A DNA stretch of 64,000 nucleotides from Wolbachia endosymbiont (group E) of Neria commutata (GTDB lineage: Bacteria > Pseudomonadota > Alphaproteobacteria > Rickettsiales > Anaplasmataceae): NCBI RefSeq assembly GCF_964026735.1, contig NZ_OZ034692.1, positions 992,001-1,056,000 on the forward strand, given 5' to 3'. Below, in pieces: positions 19,023 through 29,115 of this stretch (the first letter of the stretch is position 1; each line of letters begins with the position of its first letter). The position numbers and the translations under genes were made by a program. Under the pieces are notes generated by a model. It had not been told where the DNA came from. It worked only from the letters and a program-made list of their open reading frames with translations, and ran no database searches.

Positions 19023-20126
19023 ATGGTAAAAGAAGTTGAAGAGCTGATAAAAATTATTGGTGAGGGTAATTTATTAGAGGCTTCGTTTGTCTTTTTGGGT
19101 GCTTTTCAACATTTTAATTTAGAGTGGAATGGAGGTGTCGAGAGAAATTTTAACGGTTTATCTGCATTTATTGAGAAAGAAGAAGAGCAATTGGATGAGT
19201 GTTTCAACTTAATGTTTAGTTTACAAGGGCTATTTTTAATTTATGGTCAAGCTTACAACGCCCTCGAAAAGGATAATCATTTAAGCACTCAAGGAGTAAT
19301 CAATGAAATATATAATTATCATGATTTGATAAAATGTGAAATAATAAACCAGGGACAACTAAAGGAAGACCAAAAAAAATTAAAATTTCTCAATCTTCTA
19401 GCAAATCCAAAAAGACAATTAATCTTTAAAACAGAAGAAGATTTTGAAAATAAAGTACTGACTGACATTAAAAAATTATTGAATGAAGAAAACGCCAATA
19501 CTACATTGAATAAATGCGATAGAGAATTTGTCTTAAATAAATGTGTTATTGACTACTATTATTCCATTCATCAAGGTGTAAAAGTAGACAAGGATGTAGT
19601 ATTAGCGTTTTCTATATGTGGTAACTATTACAAACTCTCGGAGTATAATAAAGAATTAATCAAAAAAGAAAAAGTACCAATAATAGGTAATGTAAAGATT
19701 CTCACTTATACATTAAACTTAGTCGGCTTATTACAAAGTATTAATCCGCGAGATAGAAATGAGAATAGACATAAACCAGCAAAATATATACTTAATTATG
19801 AATTTTTACAAGGTAAAAAAAGATCATTTAATCAACAGAAAGGGGAAATTTTATCTCCAAAAAATATAGAAAGCACTATGAAAAAGTTACTGAAAAACCA
19901 AAACAGTGATGAGTTTGAAAAGAGAGTAACAAATCCTAAGAATATATATTGCTCAGATCCACAACAAGAGAATGGATATGTGCAAAATTTCAGCATAAAA
20001 AAAGAAGAAAAAAATACAAAAAATAAAAATGCAGTTTGCTGGGTTATTTTAGGTGATTTGTATTATCTCTTGCGGTTTGTATTGTTGATTATTTTTTTAT
20101 GGAACAAAAACTACTTGAGCCAATAA
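19023..20126 (+). CDS. Hypothetical protein with C-terminal hydrophobic segment
   Basis: A 367-residue product of no family I recognise. It is mainly helical, Lys, Glu and Asn rich, with a single strong hydrophobic segment near the C-terminus (LYYLLRFVLLIIFLW, about residues 347-361). Its last 28 bases overlap the next small gene in another frame. A T7 run (20092-20098) lies just before the overlap. One extra T would fuse the two into a 426-residue protein with two hydrophobic segments, so the boundary may be a frameshift or sequence error. Confidence 0.6.
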   Translation: MVKEVEELIKIIGEGNLLEASFVFLGAFQHFNLEWNGGVERNFNGLSAFIEKEEEQLDECFNLMFSLQGLFLIYGQAYNALEKDNHLSTQGVINEIYNYHDLIKCEIINQGQLKEDQKKLKFLNLLANPKRQLIFKTEEDFENKVLTDIKKLLNEENANTTLNKCDREFVLNKCVIDYYYSIHQGVKVDKDVVLAFSICGNYYKLSEYNKELIKKEKVPIIGNVKILTYTLNLVGLLQSINPRDRNENRHKPAKYILNYEFLQGKKRSFNQQKGEILSPKNIESTMKKLLKNQNSDEFEKRVTNPKNIYCSDPQQENGYVQNFSIKKEEKNTKNKNAVCWVILGDLYYLLRFVLLIIFLWNKNYLSQ

Positions 20127-20302
20127 AAAGTGTTTTGCCACAAGACAATTTTGCTAAACTAGCAATTGCTGCAGTGCTTACTATCATAATAGTATATGCT
20201 ATGTTTCAATTGTTCAAGCCACAACAAGATCCACCTCTTTCCACGGTCAATGGGATAGATGGTGTGGCTAATGGAAAGATGGCAAACGCCAAACATGCGT
20301 AA
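20099..20302 (+). CDS. Small single-pass membrane protein
   Basis: A 67-residue product with one transmembrane helix (LAIAAVLTIIIVYAMFQLF, about residues 20-38) and a polar C-terminus. ATG 20099 overlaps the upstream gene by 28 bases and has no clear ribosome binding site, so either translational coupling or fusion through the T7 run applies. The function is unknown. Confidence 0.5.
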   Translation: MEQKLLEPIKSVLPQDNFAKLAIAAVLTIIIVYAMFQLFKPQQDPPLSTVNGIDGVANGKMANAKHA

Positions 20303-20332
20303 AGTAACATATTTATGGTTATTTGATCACAT

Positions 20333-22141
20333 TTAATCTTGTTTAATAACTTGCAAAGATAATTCACGCAAATGACTATTATCCACTTTAGATGGAGAAC
20401 CCATTAGAACGTCCTCTCCTTGTTGATTCATTGGAAAACAGATTACTTCACGAATGTTTGGCTCATCAGCAAGCAACATAACTATTCTGTCAACTCCAGG
20501 TGCTATACCACCATGAGGTGGCACCCCAAATCTGAATGCACGTACAAGTGCTCCAAATTTTGTGTCAACTGCTTCTTTACTATAGCCGGCAATAGCAAAA
20601 GCTTTATACATAATATCCAGTTTATTATTACGAATTGCCCCACTTGACAATTCTATTCCATTGCAGACCAGATCATATTGATATGCAATAACATCTAGCG
20701 GATTTTTTTCCTCTAAATCTTTGAGGCCACCATGTGGCATGGAGAATGGATTGTGAAAAAAGTCAATTTTTTTACTTTTATCATCATAAAAGAAATATGG
20801 AAAATCAATAATCCAGCAAAATTTGAAGATATTGTCATCTATAAGCCCAAGCTCTGAACCTAAAAGAGTGCGTACTTTTCCCGCTATTGTTGCTGCTTCA
20901 TTCTCTTTATCAGAAACAAAAAATACACTATCTCCAGGTTTTGTGTTTGTTATTTCTATAATCTGATTTAATCTATTTTCATCAAGGAATTTTGCAATAG
21001 GCCCTTTTGCAGCTCCATTCTCGTCAAAAGTGATATATCCAAGTCCTTTAGCACCGAATTCTTTTTGTGCGTGTTCTATTTTTTTATCAAAAAAGCTGCG
21101 TGGTTCCTGTGCTGTTTTAGGAGCAGGAATTGCTCTCACTACCATATCGCGCTCAATATTGCTTTTGAAAATATTGAACTCTGAATCACGAAAAATTTCT
21201 GTAACGTCACTGATAAGTAGTGGACTTCGCAAATCTGGTTTATCAGAACCATATTTTAGCATTGCCTCTTTATAAGTAATGCGTGGAAAATCTTTGTCGA
21301 TAGATTTTTTGGAAAATTTGACAAATACGTTATATAAAATAGGTTCAATGGTTTGAAATATATCTTCTTGAGTGATAAATGACATTTCCAAGTCTAGTTG
21401 ATAGAATTCCCCCGGGGAACGGTCAGCTCTTGCATCTTCATCGCGAAAGCAAGGTGCAATTTGAAAATATTTATCAAACCCAGAAACCATAAGTAACTGT
21501 TTGAAAATTTGTGGAGCTTGTGGCAATGCATAAAATTTACCAGGATTTAATCTACTTGGCACCAAGTAATCACGTGCTCCTTCGGGTGATGAAGCAGTGA
21601 GTATTGGAGTTTGAATTTCCAAAAACCCTTGTGCTATCATGAGCTTGCGAAGTTCTGCAATAATTTGTGAACGCAAAATAATGTTATTGCGGGCTTTTTC
21701 ACGTCTTAAATCAAGAAATCTATATCTAAATCTCATATTTTCTGGGTACTCTTGTTCGCCGGCAATGCTTGCTAATATACTTCTCTCTTCTTTTGCTATT
21801 TCTTCATCACAATGAAATTCAACTTCTGATTCAACATATAGACTATTTACCACTACTTCAATTTCTCCAGTGATGATAGAGCTATTTGCTGTATCTTCAG
21901 CTCTGGCTGTTACTGTGCCTTTAACAGTAATCACGCTTTCTGATTTTAAGTTTGAGATTTCATCAAAAAAATCTTTATCGTTATTAAATACCAATTGAGT
22001 GATACCGTGAAAATCTCGAAGATCTACAAAAATTAGGTTACCATGGTCACGTTTACGATAAAGCCAACCGGAGAGAGTAACTTCCTTTCCTACATCGTTT
22101 TTTCGTACTTCATTGCACGTGTGGGTTTTATAGCAGTTCAT
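20333..22141 (-). CDS. aspS: Aspartyl-tRNA synthetase
   Basis: This class II synthetase charges tRNA-Asp. The N-terminal OB-fold ([23 protein letters not shown]) is followed by motif 2 ([22 protein letters not shown]) and motif 3 ([20 protein letters not shown]). The bacterial GAD insertion lies between them. I chose ATG 22141 (602 residues, MNCYKTHTC). The frame stays open 19 codons upstream, but those residues are not family-like. In alpha-proteobacteria this enzyme is commonly non-discriminating and works with GatCAB; that is not tested here. Confidence 0.96.
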   Translation of the reverse strand: MNCYKTHTCNEVRKNDVGKEVTLSGWLYRKRDHGNLIFVDLRDFHGITQLVFNNDKDFFDEISNLKSESVITVKGTVTARAEDTANSSIITGEIEVVVNSLYVESEVEFHCDEEIAKEERSILASIAGEQEYPENMRFRYRFLDLRREKARNNIILRSQIIAELRKLMIAQGFLEIQTPILTASSPEGARDYLVPSRLNPGKFYALPQAPQIFKQLLMVSGFDKYFQIAPCFRDEDARADRSPGEFYQLDLEMSFITQEDIFQTIEPILYNVFVKFSKKSIDKDFPRITYKEAMLKYGSDKPDLRSPLLISDVTEIFRDSEFNIFKSNIERDMVVRAIPAPKTAQEPRSFFDKKIEHAQKEFGAKGLGYITFDENGAAKGPIAKFLDENRLNQIIEITNTKPGDSVFFVSDKENEAATIAGKVRTLLGSELGLIDDNIFKFCWIIDFPYFFYDDKSKKIDFFHNPFSMPHGGLKDLEEKNPLDVIAYQYDLVCNGIELSSGAIRNNKLDIMYKAFAIAGYSKEAVDTKFGALVRAFRFGVPPHGGIAPGVDRIVMLLADEPNIREVICFPMNQQGEDVLMGSPSKVDNSHLRELSLQVIKQD

Positions 22142-22350
22142 ATTTATTTTAATTCTAAATCCTTTAAAAAGTATAGAAATAAACCTCATTACATACAAGC
22201 CTATTCATTCAGATATCTGTGCAATTTATGCATAAAGAAGAGGCTCCAATATTGTTTTCACACTATCTTTTTTACACAAAAAATTGCAAAATTTCTATAG
22301 TTATGGTATAATGGTGCGTGGCACTTTAGTAATTAAGCTCAGTACGAAAA

Positions 22351-22788
22351 ATGTCTTTCGAACAGATCATTGTATATGGCATAACATTATTTATTGTTGT
22401 TATAGTATTTCTCTTTTTTAGGAGAATATACAAAAAGCGCATCAGAAAGATTGTATTTCCAAGAAAAGTTCTCAAAGAAGAATGGGAAGAAAATAAAAAA
22501 GATAATGAGCTGTATAAAGAAAAAAAGCAAAAAGAGCTCATAAAACGCCAAGAGACACTGCGTGAAAATCAGAAAAGTGATGATATACGGGTTTATCAAG
22601 AAGATCTAGAAATAGTCGATATCGCAAAACCAGTGGGTAAATGGACGCAAATGGTTATGCTTGGTGGAGGTTTAATGAAGCGTTTAGCGCAATTGATAAA
22701 CAGAGAAGGTGGTCAGAAGGGATATTGGGAGCTGTTTGTGAAAGCGCAGGCCTCAACTCAGGGTAAATATAAGGGAAAGGGCAGATAA
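22351..22788 (+). CDS. Conserved hypothetical membrane-anchored protein
   Basis: A 145-residue product with an N-terminal transmembrane helix (IIVYGITLFIVVIVFLFF), then a basic stretch and a charged coiled coil (about residues 40-85). The C-terminal part is more ordered (WTQMVMLGGGLMKRLAQLI). It is three bases upstream of ccmA and probably co-transcribed. I recognise no family; proteins of this shape next to ccmA may belong to membrane assembly, but no function can be assigned. Confidence 0.75.
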   Translation: MSFEQIIVYGITLFIVVIVFLFFRRIYKKRIRKIVFPRKVLKEEWEENKKDNELYKEKKQKELIKRQETLRENQKSDDIRVYQEDLEIVDIAKPVGKWTQMVMLGGGLMKRLAQLINREGGQKGYWELFVKAQASTQGKYKGKGR

Positions 22789-22791
22789 TTT

Positions 22792-23409
22792 ATGCTTAAG
22801 TGCGAAAGTTTATCTTGTACCCGTAATAGTAAGATATTATTCACAAACCTTAGTTTTAAAGCTGAGCCGAAATCAAAAATCTTAATTACCGGTCCAAATG
22901 GTAGTGGTAAAACTAGCTTAATTAGAAGTTTATCTGGACTTTTACCACCGGTGTCAGGCAATATAAAACATTGTGGAAAAGACATATATGATGACCCAAA
23001 ATCCTATTTACCTTCTATGGTTTATGTGGGACATAAAAATGCTTGCAAGGATAGCTTGACTGTTATTGAAAACATAGAATTCTGGGCAGGAATACGAAAT
23101 ACGAAAGAGTTGGTTATGGCAGCTGTTTGTTGCTTGCAGTTACAACCTGTATTGAATATCAGATATAGCGAACTTTCTGCAGGTTGGAAAAGAAGGGTCG
23201 CACTTACACGTCTCTTAATTTCTAATGCAAGTATTTGGCTTATAGATGAACCATTTTGCAATCTTGACAGCACAACTTGTGAACTTGTACTCAATCTTAT
23301 TTTAATACGTTCTGAGCAAAGCGGTATAGTAATTATTACAGGGCATAGTGCTACAGAGCAATTATCTGATTTTAGAGCGATTGATATACGTGATTTTCAA
23401 AATCGCTAG
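22792..23409 (+). CDS. ccmA: Heme exporter ATP-binding protein
   Basis: The 205-residue ABC ATPase has Walker A GPNGSGKTSLI, signature ELSAGWKRRVALTRLL (LSAGW for the usual LSxGQ), and Walker B IWLIDEPFCNLDS. Its size and the Gln-to-Trp variation at the signature fit the CcmA subfamily, which works with CcmB/C in cytochrome c maturation. No ccmB is adjacent; scattered ccm genes are usual in Rickettsiales. It converges with the metallophosphoesterase gene, overlapping its end by four bases. Confidence 0.88.
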   Translation: MLKCESLSCTRNSKILFTNLSFKAEPKSKILITGPNGSGKTSLIRSLSGLLPPVSGNIKHCGKDIYDDPKSYLPSMVYVGHKNACKDSLTVIENIEFWAGIRNTKELVMAAVCCLQLQPVLNIRYSELSAGWKRRVALTRLLISNASIWLIDEPFCNLDSTTCELVLNLILIRSEQSGIVIITGHSATEQLSDFRAIDIRDFQNR

Positions 23410-24677
23410 GCTTCTTTTTCAACAAATCCTGTTTTAATTTTAAAATCTTTCGTTAGCTTCGTAGAGTACATTTCCTTATTATCCTGATTATAGAAAGTAA
23501 ATTCATGATCATCTAAATTTAGCATTGCAAAACCAAAGCCAAAAAAATTTTTTACCTCGTGTGCTAAGTAGTTTTTACCATTTGAATAGTCAAATTCTAC
23601 ATTTTTATAAACAGATTCTTGATCTTGAGCATGTAATAATGCACCACCATTTCCAACTATAATTTGGTCTGGAACCTGATTCATTAATAAAATCTGAGCT
23701 ATATGAATGTGGCCAGAAACTATAGCAGCAACATTATTTGGAAATTTATCTCCAAAAGCTTCAATTTGTGCAAGGTTTCCATGGCTTGTAAATGTAAAAA
23801 TTCTCTTTTTCGGAGATCTCCACAAAGGCCTGTGAGTTAAAAACCATATAGGTTTACTAGAACTATTTTGCGTTAATTTATTAAATTGTTTTTCGAAGGC
23901 ATCAATTTCACTTTGAGTGGTGAAAATATCTTCACCGGACGAGGAGTCGAATATAAAAAATCTCATTGGTCCAGCATCTAAAGACCAACTAGAAACGAAA
24001 TTTTCACATTTTTTAGACGAAAAGGGGTATGAATCTAAATATCTGAACCACCCTTCATAAGCCCTATCACAACTTTCGTGATTTCCGCGAACAAAAAGAA
24101 AAGGAGATTGTAGAGAGATATCCTTTGCTGGTTCAAACCAATCAGTATACCAAGCTTCTTTATTATATCCGTAAATTTCTCCACACTTTTTTGTATTTCT
24201 ACACTTTGTTTTTCTATAATGATAATCGCCAACATGGATAATTAAATCTGGTTTGTGAAGAGCAATTGAATTCAAATTTTTTTTTAAAGGCCAACTATCT
24301 ACTGAATTACATTCTTGTTGGAATAACATATTTATTCTACAGCCTGTATCACCGATAAAAGCAATTTTATTGATCTTTGTTGGGAATGTAGGAACTTGTA
24401 GATTGTTAATGCTAATGTCTTTTGCATCTGTTTGTACTAACAGTTCACAAACTTTCTCAACATTGTTTCCATTATTGACTGAGCTACGATCCAGCATTTC
24501 TATGTCTTTGCCATCAACGTGAGCAATAGGACATGTGTCATCGTTTATGATTGCACGTATGCTTAACTTATTTTCCGGAACAACTTGAGACCATGTGTAT
24601 AATATTTCTGAGTGAGCAGAATAAAAGCTGGTTACAAGAGATAAAGCCAAAAAAATAAAAATACTAACTATATTCAT
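23406..24677 (-). CDS. Secreted calcineurin-like metallophosphoesterase
   Basis: The 423-residue protein starts with a signal peptide (about 1-23, ending SAHS), so it acts in the periplasm or beyond. Metal-binding motifs occur in the expected order: FIGDTGC, HVGDYHYR, FVRGNHESC, FLTHRPLW and SGHIHIAQ. They match the purple-acid-phosphatase-like branch of metallophosphoesterases. At least eight cysteines after the signal suggest disulphides, as in an exported enzyme. Substrate unknown. It has its own transcript on the minus strand. Confidence 0.88.
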   Translation of the reverse strand: MNIVSIFIFLALSLVTSFYSAHSEILYTWSQVVPENKLSIRAIINDDTCPIAHVDGKDIEMLDRSSVNNGNNVEKVCELLVQTDAKDISINNLQVPTFPTKINKIAFIGDTGCRINMLFQQECNSVDSWPLKKNLNSIALHKPDLIIHVGDYHYRKTKCRNTKKCGEIYGYNKEAWYTDWFEPAKDISLQSPFLFVRGNHESCDRAYEGWFRYLDSYPFSSKKCENFVSSWSLDAGPMRFFIFDSSSGEDIFTTQSEIDAFEKQFNKLTQNSSSKPIWFLTHRPLWRSPKKRIFTFTSHGNLAQIEAFGDKFPNNVAAIVSGHIHIAQILLMNQVPDQIIVGNGGALLHAQDQESVYKNVEFDYSNGKNYLAHEVKNFFGFGFAMLNLDDHEFTFYNQDNKEMYSTKLTKDFKIKTGFVEKEA

Positions 24678-24850
24678 TCGTATAAAAACCTAAATTATAG
24701 TAAAATTATCTTTAATAGCTGAAATTCATAATTATATTATAAAGGCAATTTTCTAATTATCCTAGTATCAGGTTGACATTTTAGGCAGGAAATTCTAGAA
24801 TGGTTAAGTAATTTGAAATAGTTATGTAATAACTAGAATACAACAAAAGT

Positions 24851-24938
24851 GCGGCCGTGGTGGAATTGGTAGACACGCAGCGTTGAGGTCGCTGTGGCTC
24901 ATAAGGCCTTGGAAGTTCAAGTCTTCTCGGCCGCACCA
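24851..24938 (+). tRNA. tRNA-Leu (GAG)
   Basis: The gene starts GCGGCCGTGGTGGAATTGGT and ends CGGCCGC-A-CCA. It is a class II tRNA with a variable arm (about CTGTGGCTCATAAGGCC), anticodon loop TTGAGGT (GAG) and GTTCAAGTC in the T arm. Here CCA is encoded (24936-24938). The ribA start codon follows 22 bases after CCA. Confidence 0.95.
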
Positions 24939-24959
24939 ATTTTCTCATCGCCATTTAAT

Positions 24960-26057
24960 ATGGATAAAATGTTTATAAAAAGTCAATATAAGAATAAAGT
25001 AGAAAGAGCTATTAGCGAAATTAGGCGTGGCATGCCAATTATAATACATGATGAAGATAATTACCTATTAGTAGCTGCCGCTGAAATTTTAGAACAAAAT
25101 TCGTTCGATCAGTATAAACTTATATTGGGCAATATATATGTTACTTTAACTTCAAGTAAGGTAAAATACATATCTCAAAATGAAGAACATGGTGGCAAGC
25201 GCTTATCGATAAGTAGTTTTGCTGAATTGCACAATTTAATAAACTGCACGCAAGAAAATCACATACACATAAAGGAATTGCAATGCTCAAAACCAATCGA
25301 TGATTATGCTGTTTCTTTGCTCAAACTCTCAGAATTACTTCCATACGCGTTAGTGGTTGACATGCATTTTAAAGATAAACACGAAATGCGAAATCGCTGT
25401 GATGAAAATGATATTATTTCACTGGACGCATCACTCATAAGTAATTTTGAGCGGAACCATAGTGTATATGAAGTCTGCAAAACGTCATTGTTTTTAAAGC
25501 AAACTCAAAAAGTAAATATTATAGCTTATAGAACTGAAAGTGGCGACAAAGAGCATTATGCAATCATCATTGGCAATCCGAATAAAGATAATGAGCCATT
25601 AATAAGAATTCACTCTTCATGCTATACAGGCGACTTACTGGACAGCTTATCATGCGATTGCAGAAGCCAATTACATCAAGCTATTCAAATGATAAGTGAC
25701 TCCGGAAATGGTGTTATACTGTACTTGATGCAGGATGGTAGAGGCATTGGTTTAACTAACAAATTAAGGGCATATAATATGCAAAGAGAACATAACCTTG
25801 ATACTGTGGATGCAAACAGAATATTGGGCTTTGAAGATGATGAAAGAAGCTTTGTTGTTGCAGCTGAAATGCTCAAGAAACTAAATATAAAAAAAATCCA
25901 GTTACTTACAAATAATAATAGAAAATTATTAGAATTGGAAAGCAGTGGTATAGAAATTACAAAGTGTATACCCCTGATTGTGGAGCGTAATAAATATAAT
26001 AACTCATATATGGAGACAAAGTTCGATAAATTAGGACATAAATTAAGGGTTTCTTAA
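24960..26057 (+). CDS. ribA: GTP cyclohydrolase II (RibA), with a degenerate N-terminal domain
   Basis: RibA opens GTP in the first step of riboflavin synthesis. The C-terminal half has the zinc-binding cysteines (HSSCYTGDLLDSLSCDCRSQL) and the catalytic block LMQDGRGIGLTNKL. The N-terminal ~180 residues resemble a DHBP-synthase (RibB) fold but lack clear active-site residues. I chose ATG 24960 (365 residues); an open frame upstream is tRNA. There is no ribosome binding site between tRNA-Leu and the ATG. ribA upstream of virB8 is the known Rickettsiales order, and they may be co-transcribed. Confidence 0.92.
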   Translation: MDKMFIKSQYKNKVERAISEIRRGMPIIIHDEDNYLLVAAAEILEQNSFDQYKLILGNIYVTLTSSKVKYISQNEEHGGKRLSISSFAELHNLINCTQENHIHIKELQCSKPIDDYAVSLLKLSELLPYALVVDMHFKDKHEMRNRCDENDIISLDASLISNFERNHSVYEVCKTSLFLKQTQKVNIIAYRTESGDKEHYAIIIGNPNKDNEPLIRIHSSCYTGDLLDSLSCDCRSQLHQAIQMISDSGNGVILYLMQDGRGIGLTNKLRAYNMQREHNLDTVDANRILGFEDDERSFVVAAEMLKKLNIKKIQLLTNNNRKLLELESSGIEITKCIPLIVERNKYNNSYMETKFDKLGHKLRVS

Positions 26058-26121
26058 CTTTTTTGTTGTAACTACTTTGTTAATTTGCTATCTTTGTTAA
26101 GATAAGTTAAGATTTTTAAGA

Positions 26122-26805
26122 ATGCTAAAATTTTTTAAGCGAGAAAAAAGCGCTGAATCATTAGATAAAGATATAAATTGGAATTCGAGCCGCTATAGCA
26201 CAGTTGTGGCTCAAAGAAATGTTTTACTTTTATTTGCATTAATATTATTAGCAGCGATTTCTATCAGTATATTAGCTATATTTAAAATTAGCACTAGTAG
26301 CACTATTGAACCATTCATCATAGAAATTGAAAAGAAATCAGGAATAGTGCAATTGGTTGATCCTGTTACAGTAAAACAATATTCCGCAAATGAAGTGTTA
26401 AATAATTACTTTATTACAGAATATATAAAAGCAAGGGAGGTTTTTGACCCATATCATTACAATTATAACTACTATACAAAAGTGAGATTATTTTCTTCAT
26501 CGAACGTATATAATGAATTTAGAAACTATATAAGGTTGCAAAATCTGGATGATCTTTTCAATCTATATTCAGATTTTGTCAAAAACGAATTTAAAATTCG
26601 CTCAATTCAAAAATTGGATAACGATGCCCTTCAAGTGAGATTTACTGTAGAATTCACAAGAAAAGATGGTAGTTCTGCAAGAAAAAATAAGATAGTTATT
26701 ATGTCATATAGGTATGCATCACTTGAAATGGATGATCAGCAAAGATATATTAATCCGTTAGGGTTTCAAGTTATTTCTTATAGGGTAGATGATGAATATG
26801 TATAG
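26122..26805 (+). CDS. virB8: Type IV secretion protein VirB8
   Basis: The 227-residue inner-membrane protein has a short cytoplasmic N-terminus and one transmembrane helix (VLLLFALILLAAISISILAIF, about 33-53). The periplasmic NTF2-like domain includes RFTVEFTRKDGSSARKNKIV. VirB8 bridges the channel base and the VirB9-B10 core. It is first of the vir genes in the five-gene run, and its end overlaps virB9. Confidence 0.95.
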   Translation: MLKFFKREKSAESLDKDINWNSSRYSTVVAQRNVLLLFALILLAAISISILAIFKISTSSTIEPFIIEIEKKSGIVQLVDPVTVKQYSANEVLNNYFITEYIKAREVFDPYHYNYNYYTKVRLFSSSNVYNEFRNYIRLQNLDDLFNLYSDFVKNEFKIRSIQKLDNDALQVRFTVEFTRKDGSSARKNKIVIMSYRYASLEMDDQQRYINPLGFQVISYRVDDEYV

Positions 26806-27601
26806 AATATTGTTAGTTTTAGCTTTACTAATAAGTAGTAATTTAAATGCATTTACTAATTATAACAAGCCTATTTCTGTGGATAGTAGAATAAAAACCT
26901 TTGTGTACAGCCCAAATGAAGTATTTACAGTGGTTTTTAGTCAAGGCTATTATTCTTATATTGAATTTGCAGAAGGAGAAAAAGTCAAAAACATCGCCGT
27001 TGGTGATGCATCAAGTTGGAAAATTAATCCTTATGACAATAAGTTGCTTATAATGCCATTTGAAGTTAGTAGCCGCACTAACATGATTATTACAACAACT
27101 AAAAAAAGGAACTATATTTTTGATTTAATCTCAAGGCCCAACTACGATAAACACCCGGACACTGGTGCTGAAAAAGTAAGTCATGATTATTCTGCTGAAA
27201 AGGATATATCTTACATAGTACGTTTTTACTATCCTCAAGAGAAAGATGAATTTGACGTTGATTTAGACGAAATATCCCCATCTACTCAAATGCAGCATGT
27301 AGTAAAAGAGCCAGAAAAAGTGATACAAGAAAATGATACGAAGTATAATTATACGTATATCGATGATGGTGGTAATGAAAGTCTCGTGCCGATTGAGTTA
27401 TTTGATGATGGTTATCTAACCTATTTTAAATTCAAAGATAATAATAAAATACCTCAGATTCTTGTAGAAGAAAAGGATAAGACTAGGTTGCCTTGTAAAA
27501 GGCTGTTATTTGATGATTATATTATAATAAAAGGAGTGCATAAGAAGTTATTTATGCGTTATGAAGACGATGAAGTTGAAATTATAAATAAGTCGCTTTA
27601 G
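26789..27601 (+). CDS. virB9: Type IV secretion protein VirB9
   Basis: About 270 residues, with an N-terminal signal peptide (ILLVLALLISSNLNA) and the two VirB9 beta domains. One is near SVDSRIKTFVYSPNEVF and PFEVSSRTNMIITT; the other is near NYTYIDDGGNESLVPIELFDDG and YLTYFKF. VirB9 forms the outer-membrane core layer. Three ATGs (26789, 26792, 26798) compete; all overlap virB8, so coupling is likely. Confidence 0.95.
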   Translation: MMNMYRILLVLALLISSNLNAFTNYNKPISVDSRIKTFVYSPNEVFTVVFSQGYYSYIEFAEGEKVKNIAVGDASSWKINPYDNKLLIMPFEVSSRTNMIITTTKKRNYIFDLISRPNYDKHPDTGAEKVSHDYSAEKDISYIVRFYYPQEKDEFDVDLDEISPSTQMQHVVKEPEKVIQENDTKYNYTYIDDGGNESLVPIELFDDGYLTYFKFKDNNKIPQILVEEKDKTRLPCKRLLFDDYIIIKGVHKKLFMRYEDDEVEIINKSL

Positions 27602-27617
27602 CTGTGGTACATGCAAT

Positions 27618-29114
27618 ATGAACAAAAATAACAAAGAGGAACGTAACAATTTAGCAAATGAATCAGAAATAGAGAGCAAAGTAGTAACAGTTGGCTCTAA
27701 TCAAGGCCATAGAGCATTAATGGTGATTATTTTAGCGCTTCTAGCAGGTGGAGTATATTATTTTTATTTTCGCCCACCTAACAAAGATGATTCGGAAATT
27801 GTTAAAAAGGAAGAAGTAAAGCAAAATGTTCAAGAATTGAAAAAAAAATTAGAGCAAGTTCCAGATAATATAATAGTTCCCGAAAGAATAATAACTAATC
27901 CTTTACCGCCTTTACCTCCTCTTCCTACACCACAGATCATACCAGAAGTAAAGCAGGTTAAAAAAGAAGAGATAATGAAAAAGGAAGAAGAGAAACCAAT
28001 AGAAACTCCTGTATCAAATATACCTCTTTTACCTACGCAGCAGAAGAACGTTCCTTCTTATAATATTAATAGTAATTTTCCTACTTCGTTTCCCACAATA
28101 GGAAGTAGTGGTTATCCTAAAGACAGGCGTAGTACAGGAATGTTAGCGCTTTCAGGCGGTAGTGATAAGGAAAATAAAGTAGATGATATTACTTTATCTA
28201 ACACTTCAGCACAGTCCAGCAAAGCTACTAAAGTAGGCAAGCTTGGTTTCATGATTACTCAGGGTAAAATTATTGACGTTATTCTTGAAACTGCAATAAG
28301 TTCTGATCTACAAGGAATGCTCCGTGCAATAGTCAGTAGAGATGTTTATGCAGAAACTGGTGACACAGTTTTAATACCTAAAGGCTCAAAATTAATAGGT
28401 GGCTATACGTTTGATTCCAATGTTGCAAAAGCCCGTGTGAATATAAACTGGAATAGAGTGATTCTGCCTCATGGAATAGACATTGCTATTTCATCACCTG
28501 GCACAGATGAACTCGGCAGAGCAGGAGTCGCTGGAATAGTTGATAATAAAATAGCAAGTTCACTGTTTTCTTCAATATTACTTGCAGGTGTTTCGATTGG
28601 CTCGGCTGTTGTGGGACAAAAAGCTTCTAACTTTATTGACACACTAACTGCTATGGATGCAGTCAAATCCATTGTTGCAACTGAAATAGATGTTTCTCCT
28701 CTAAAAGAAAGGTTTGGACCTTTACCAGACAATATAGACAACAAATTAAAACTAGGCCTTGGAGCTATCGGAAGGATTCAAAATGCTAAAAATGAGCAAG
28801 AATTGCTAAAAATAATGAAGGAAGAAATAGCAAAAGTATTGAGCGTAGCAACTTCGAACAGTGTTACTAGTGATAATGTCGGTATAACTCTAGAAGATGT
28901 AAATCAACTATTGAGACAAATTCAGAGAAAAAGCAAATCTGTCTATGGGACTGCAATTGAAAAGTCAATTAATGATTTTTCTAAAGATATGCGAGACATA
29001 GTTGATAGGAGTATAGATAAAAAACCGACTATTTACGTTCATCAGGGTACTGCCTTGAAAGTGTTTGTTAACCAAGATATAGTATTTCCTCCACAAGCAA
29101 TATTACATCGATAA
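27618..29114 (+). CDS. virB10: Type IV secretion protein VirB10
   Basis: The 498-residue protein has a cytoplasmic N-terminus and a transmembrane helix (ALMVIILALLAGGVYYFYF). A proline-rich, Lys/Glu-rich periplasmic stalk (NPLPPLPPLPTPQIIPE) leads to the TrbI/VirB10 beta-barrel domain (TGDTVLIPKGSKLIGGYTF; RVILPHGIDIAISSPG). A long helical insertion of about 130 residues precedes the end (VFVNQDIVFP). It spans both membranes as the channel scaffold. Confidence 0.95.
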   Translation: MNKNNKEERNNLANESEIESKVVTVGSNQGHRALMVIILALLAGGVYYFYFRPPNKDDSEIVKKEEVKQNVQELKKKLEQVPDNIIVPERIITNPLPPLPPLPTPQIIPEVKQVKKEEIMKKEEEKPIETPVSNIPLLPTQQKNVPSYNINSNFPTSFPTIGSSGYPKDRRSTGMLALSGGSDKENKVDDITLSNTSAQSSKATKVGKLGFMITQGKIIDVILETAISSDLQGMLRAIVSRDVYAETGDTVLIPKGSKLIGGYTFDSNVAKARVNINWNRVILPHGIDIAISSPGTDELGRAGVAGIVDNKIASSLFSSILLAGVSIGSAVVGQKASNFIDTLTAMDAVKSIVATEIDVSPLKERFGPLPDNIDNKLKLGLGAIGRIQNAKNEQELLKIMKEEIAKVLSVATSNSVTSDNVGITLEDVNQLLRQIQRKSKSVYGTAIEKSINDFSKDMRDIVDRSIDKKPTIYVHQGTALKVFVNQDIVFPPQAILHR

Positions 29115-29115
29115 A

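Noticed and set aside
24894..24959. N-terminal extension of ribA starting in tRNA-Leu
   Set aside because: These codons are tRNA sequence; ATG 24960 begins the family-like protein.
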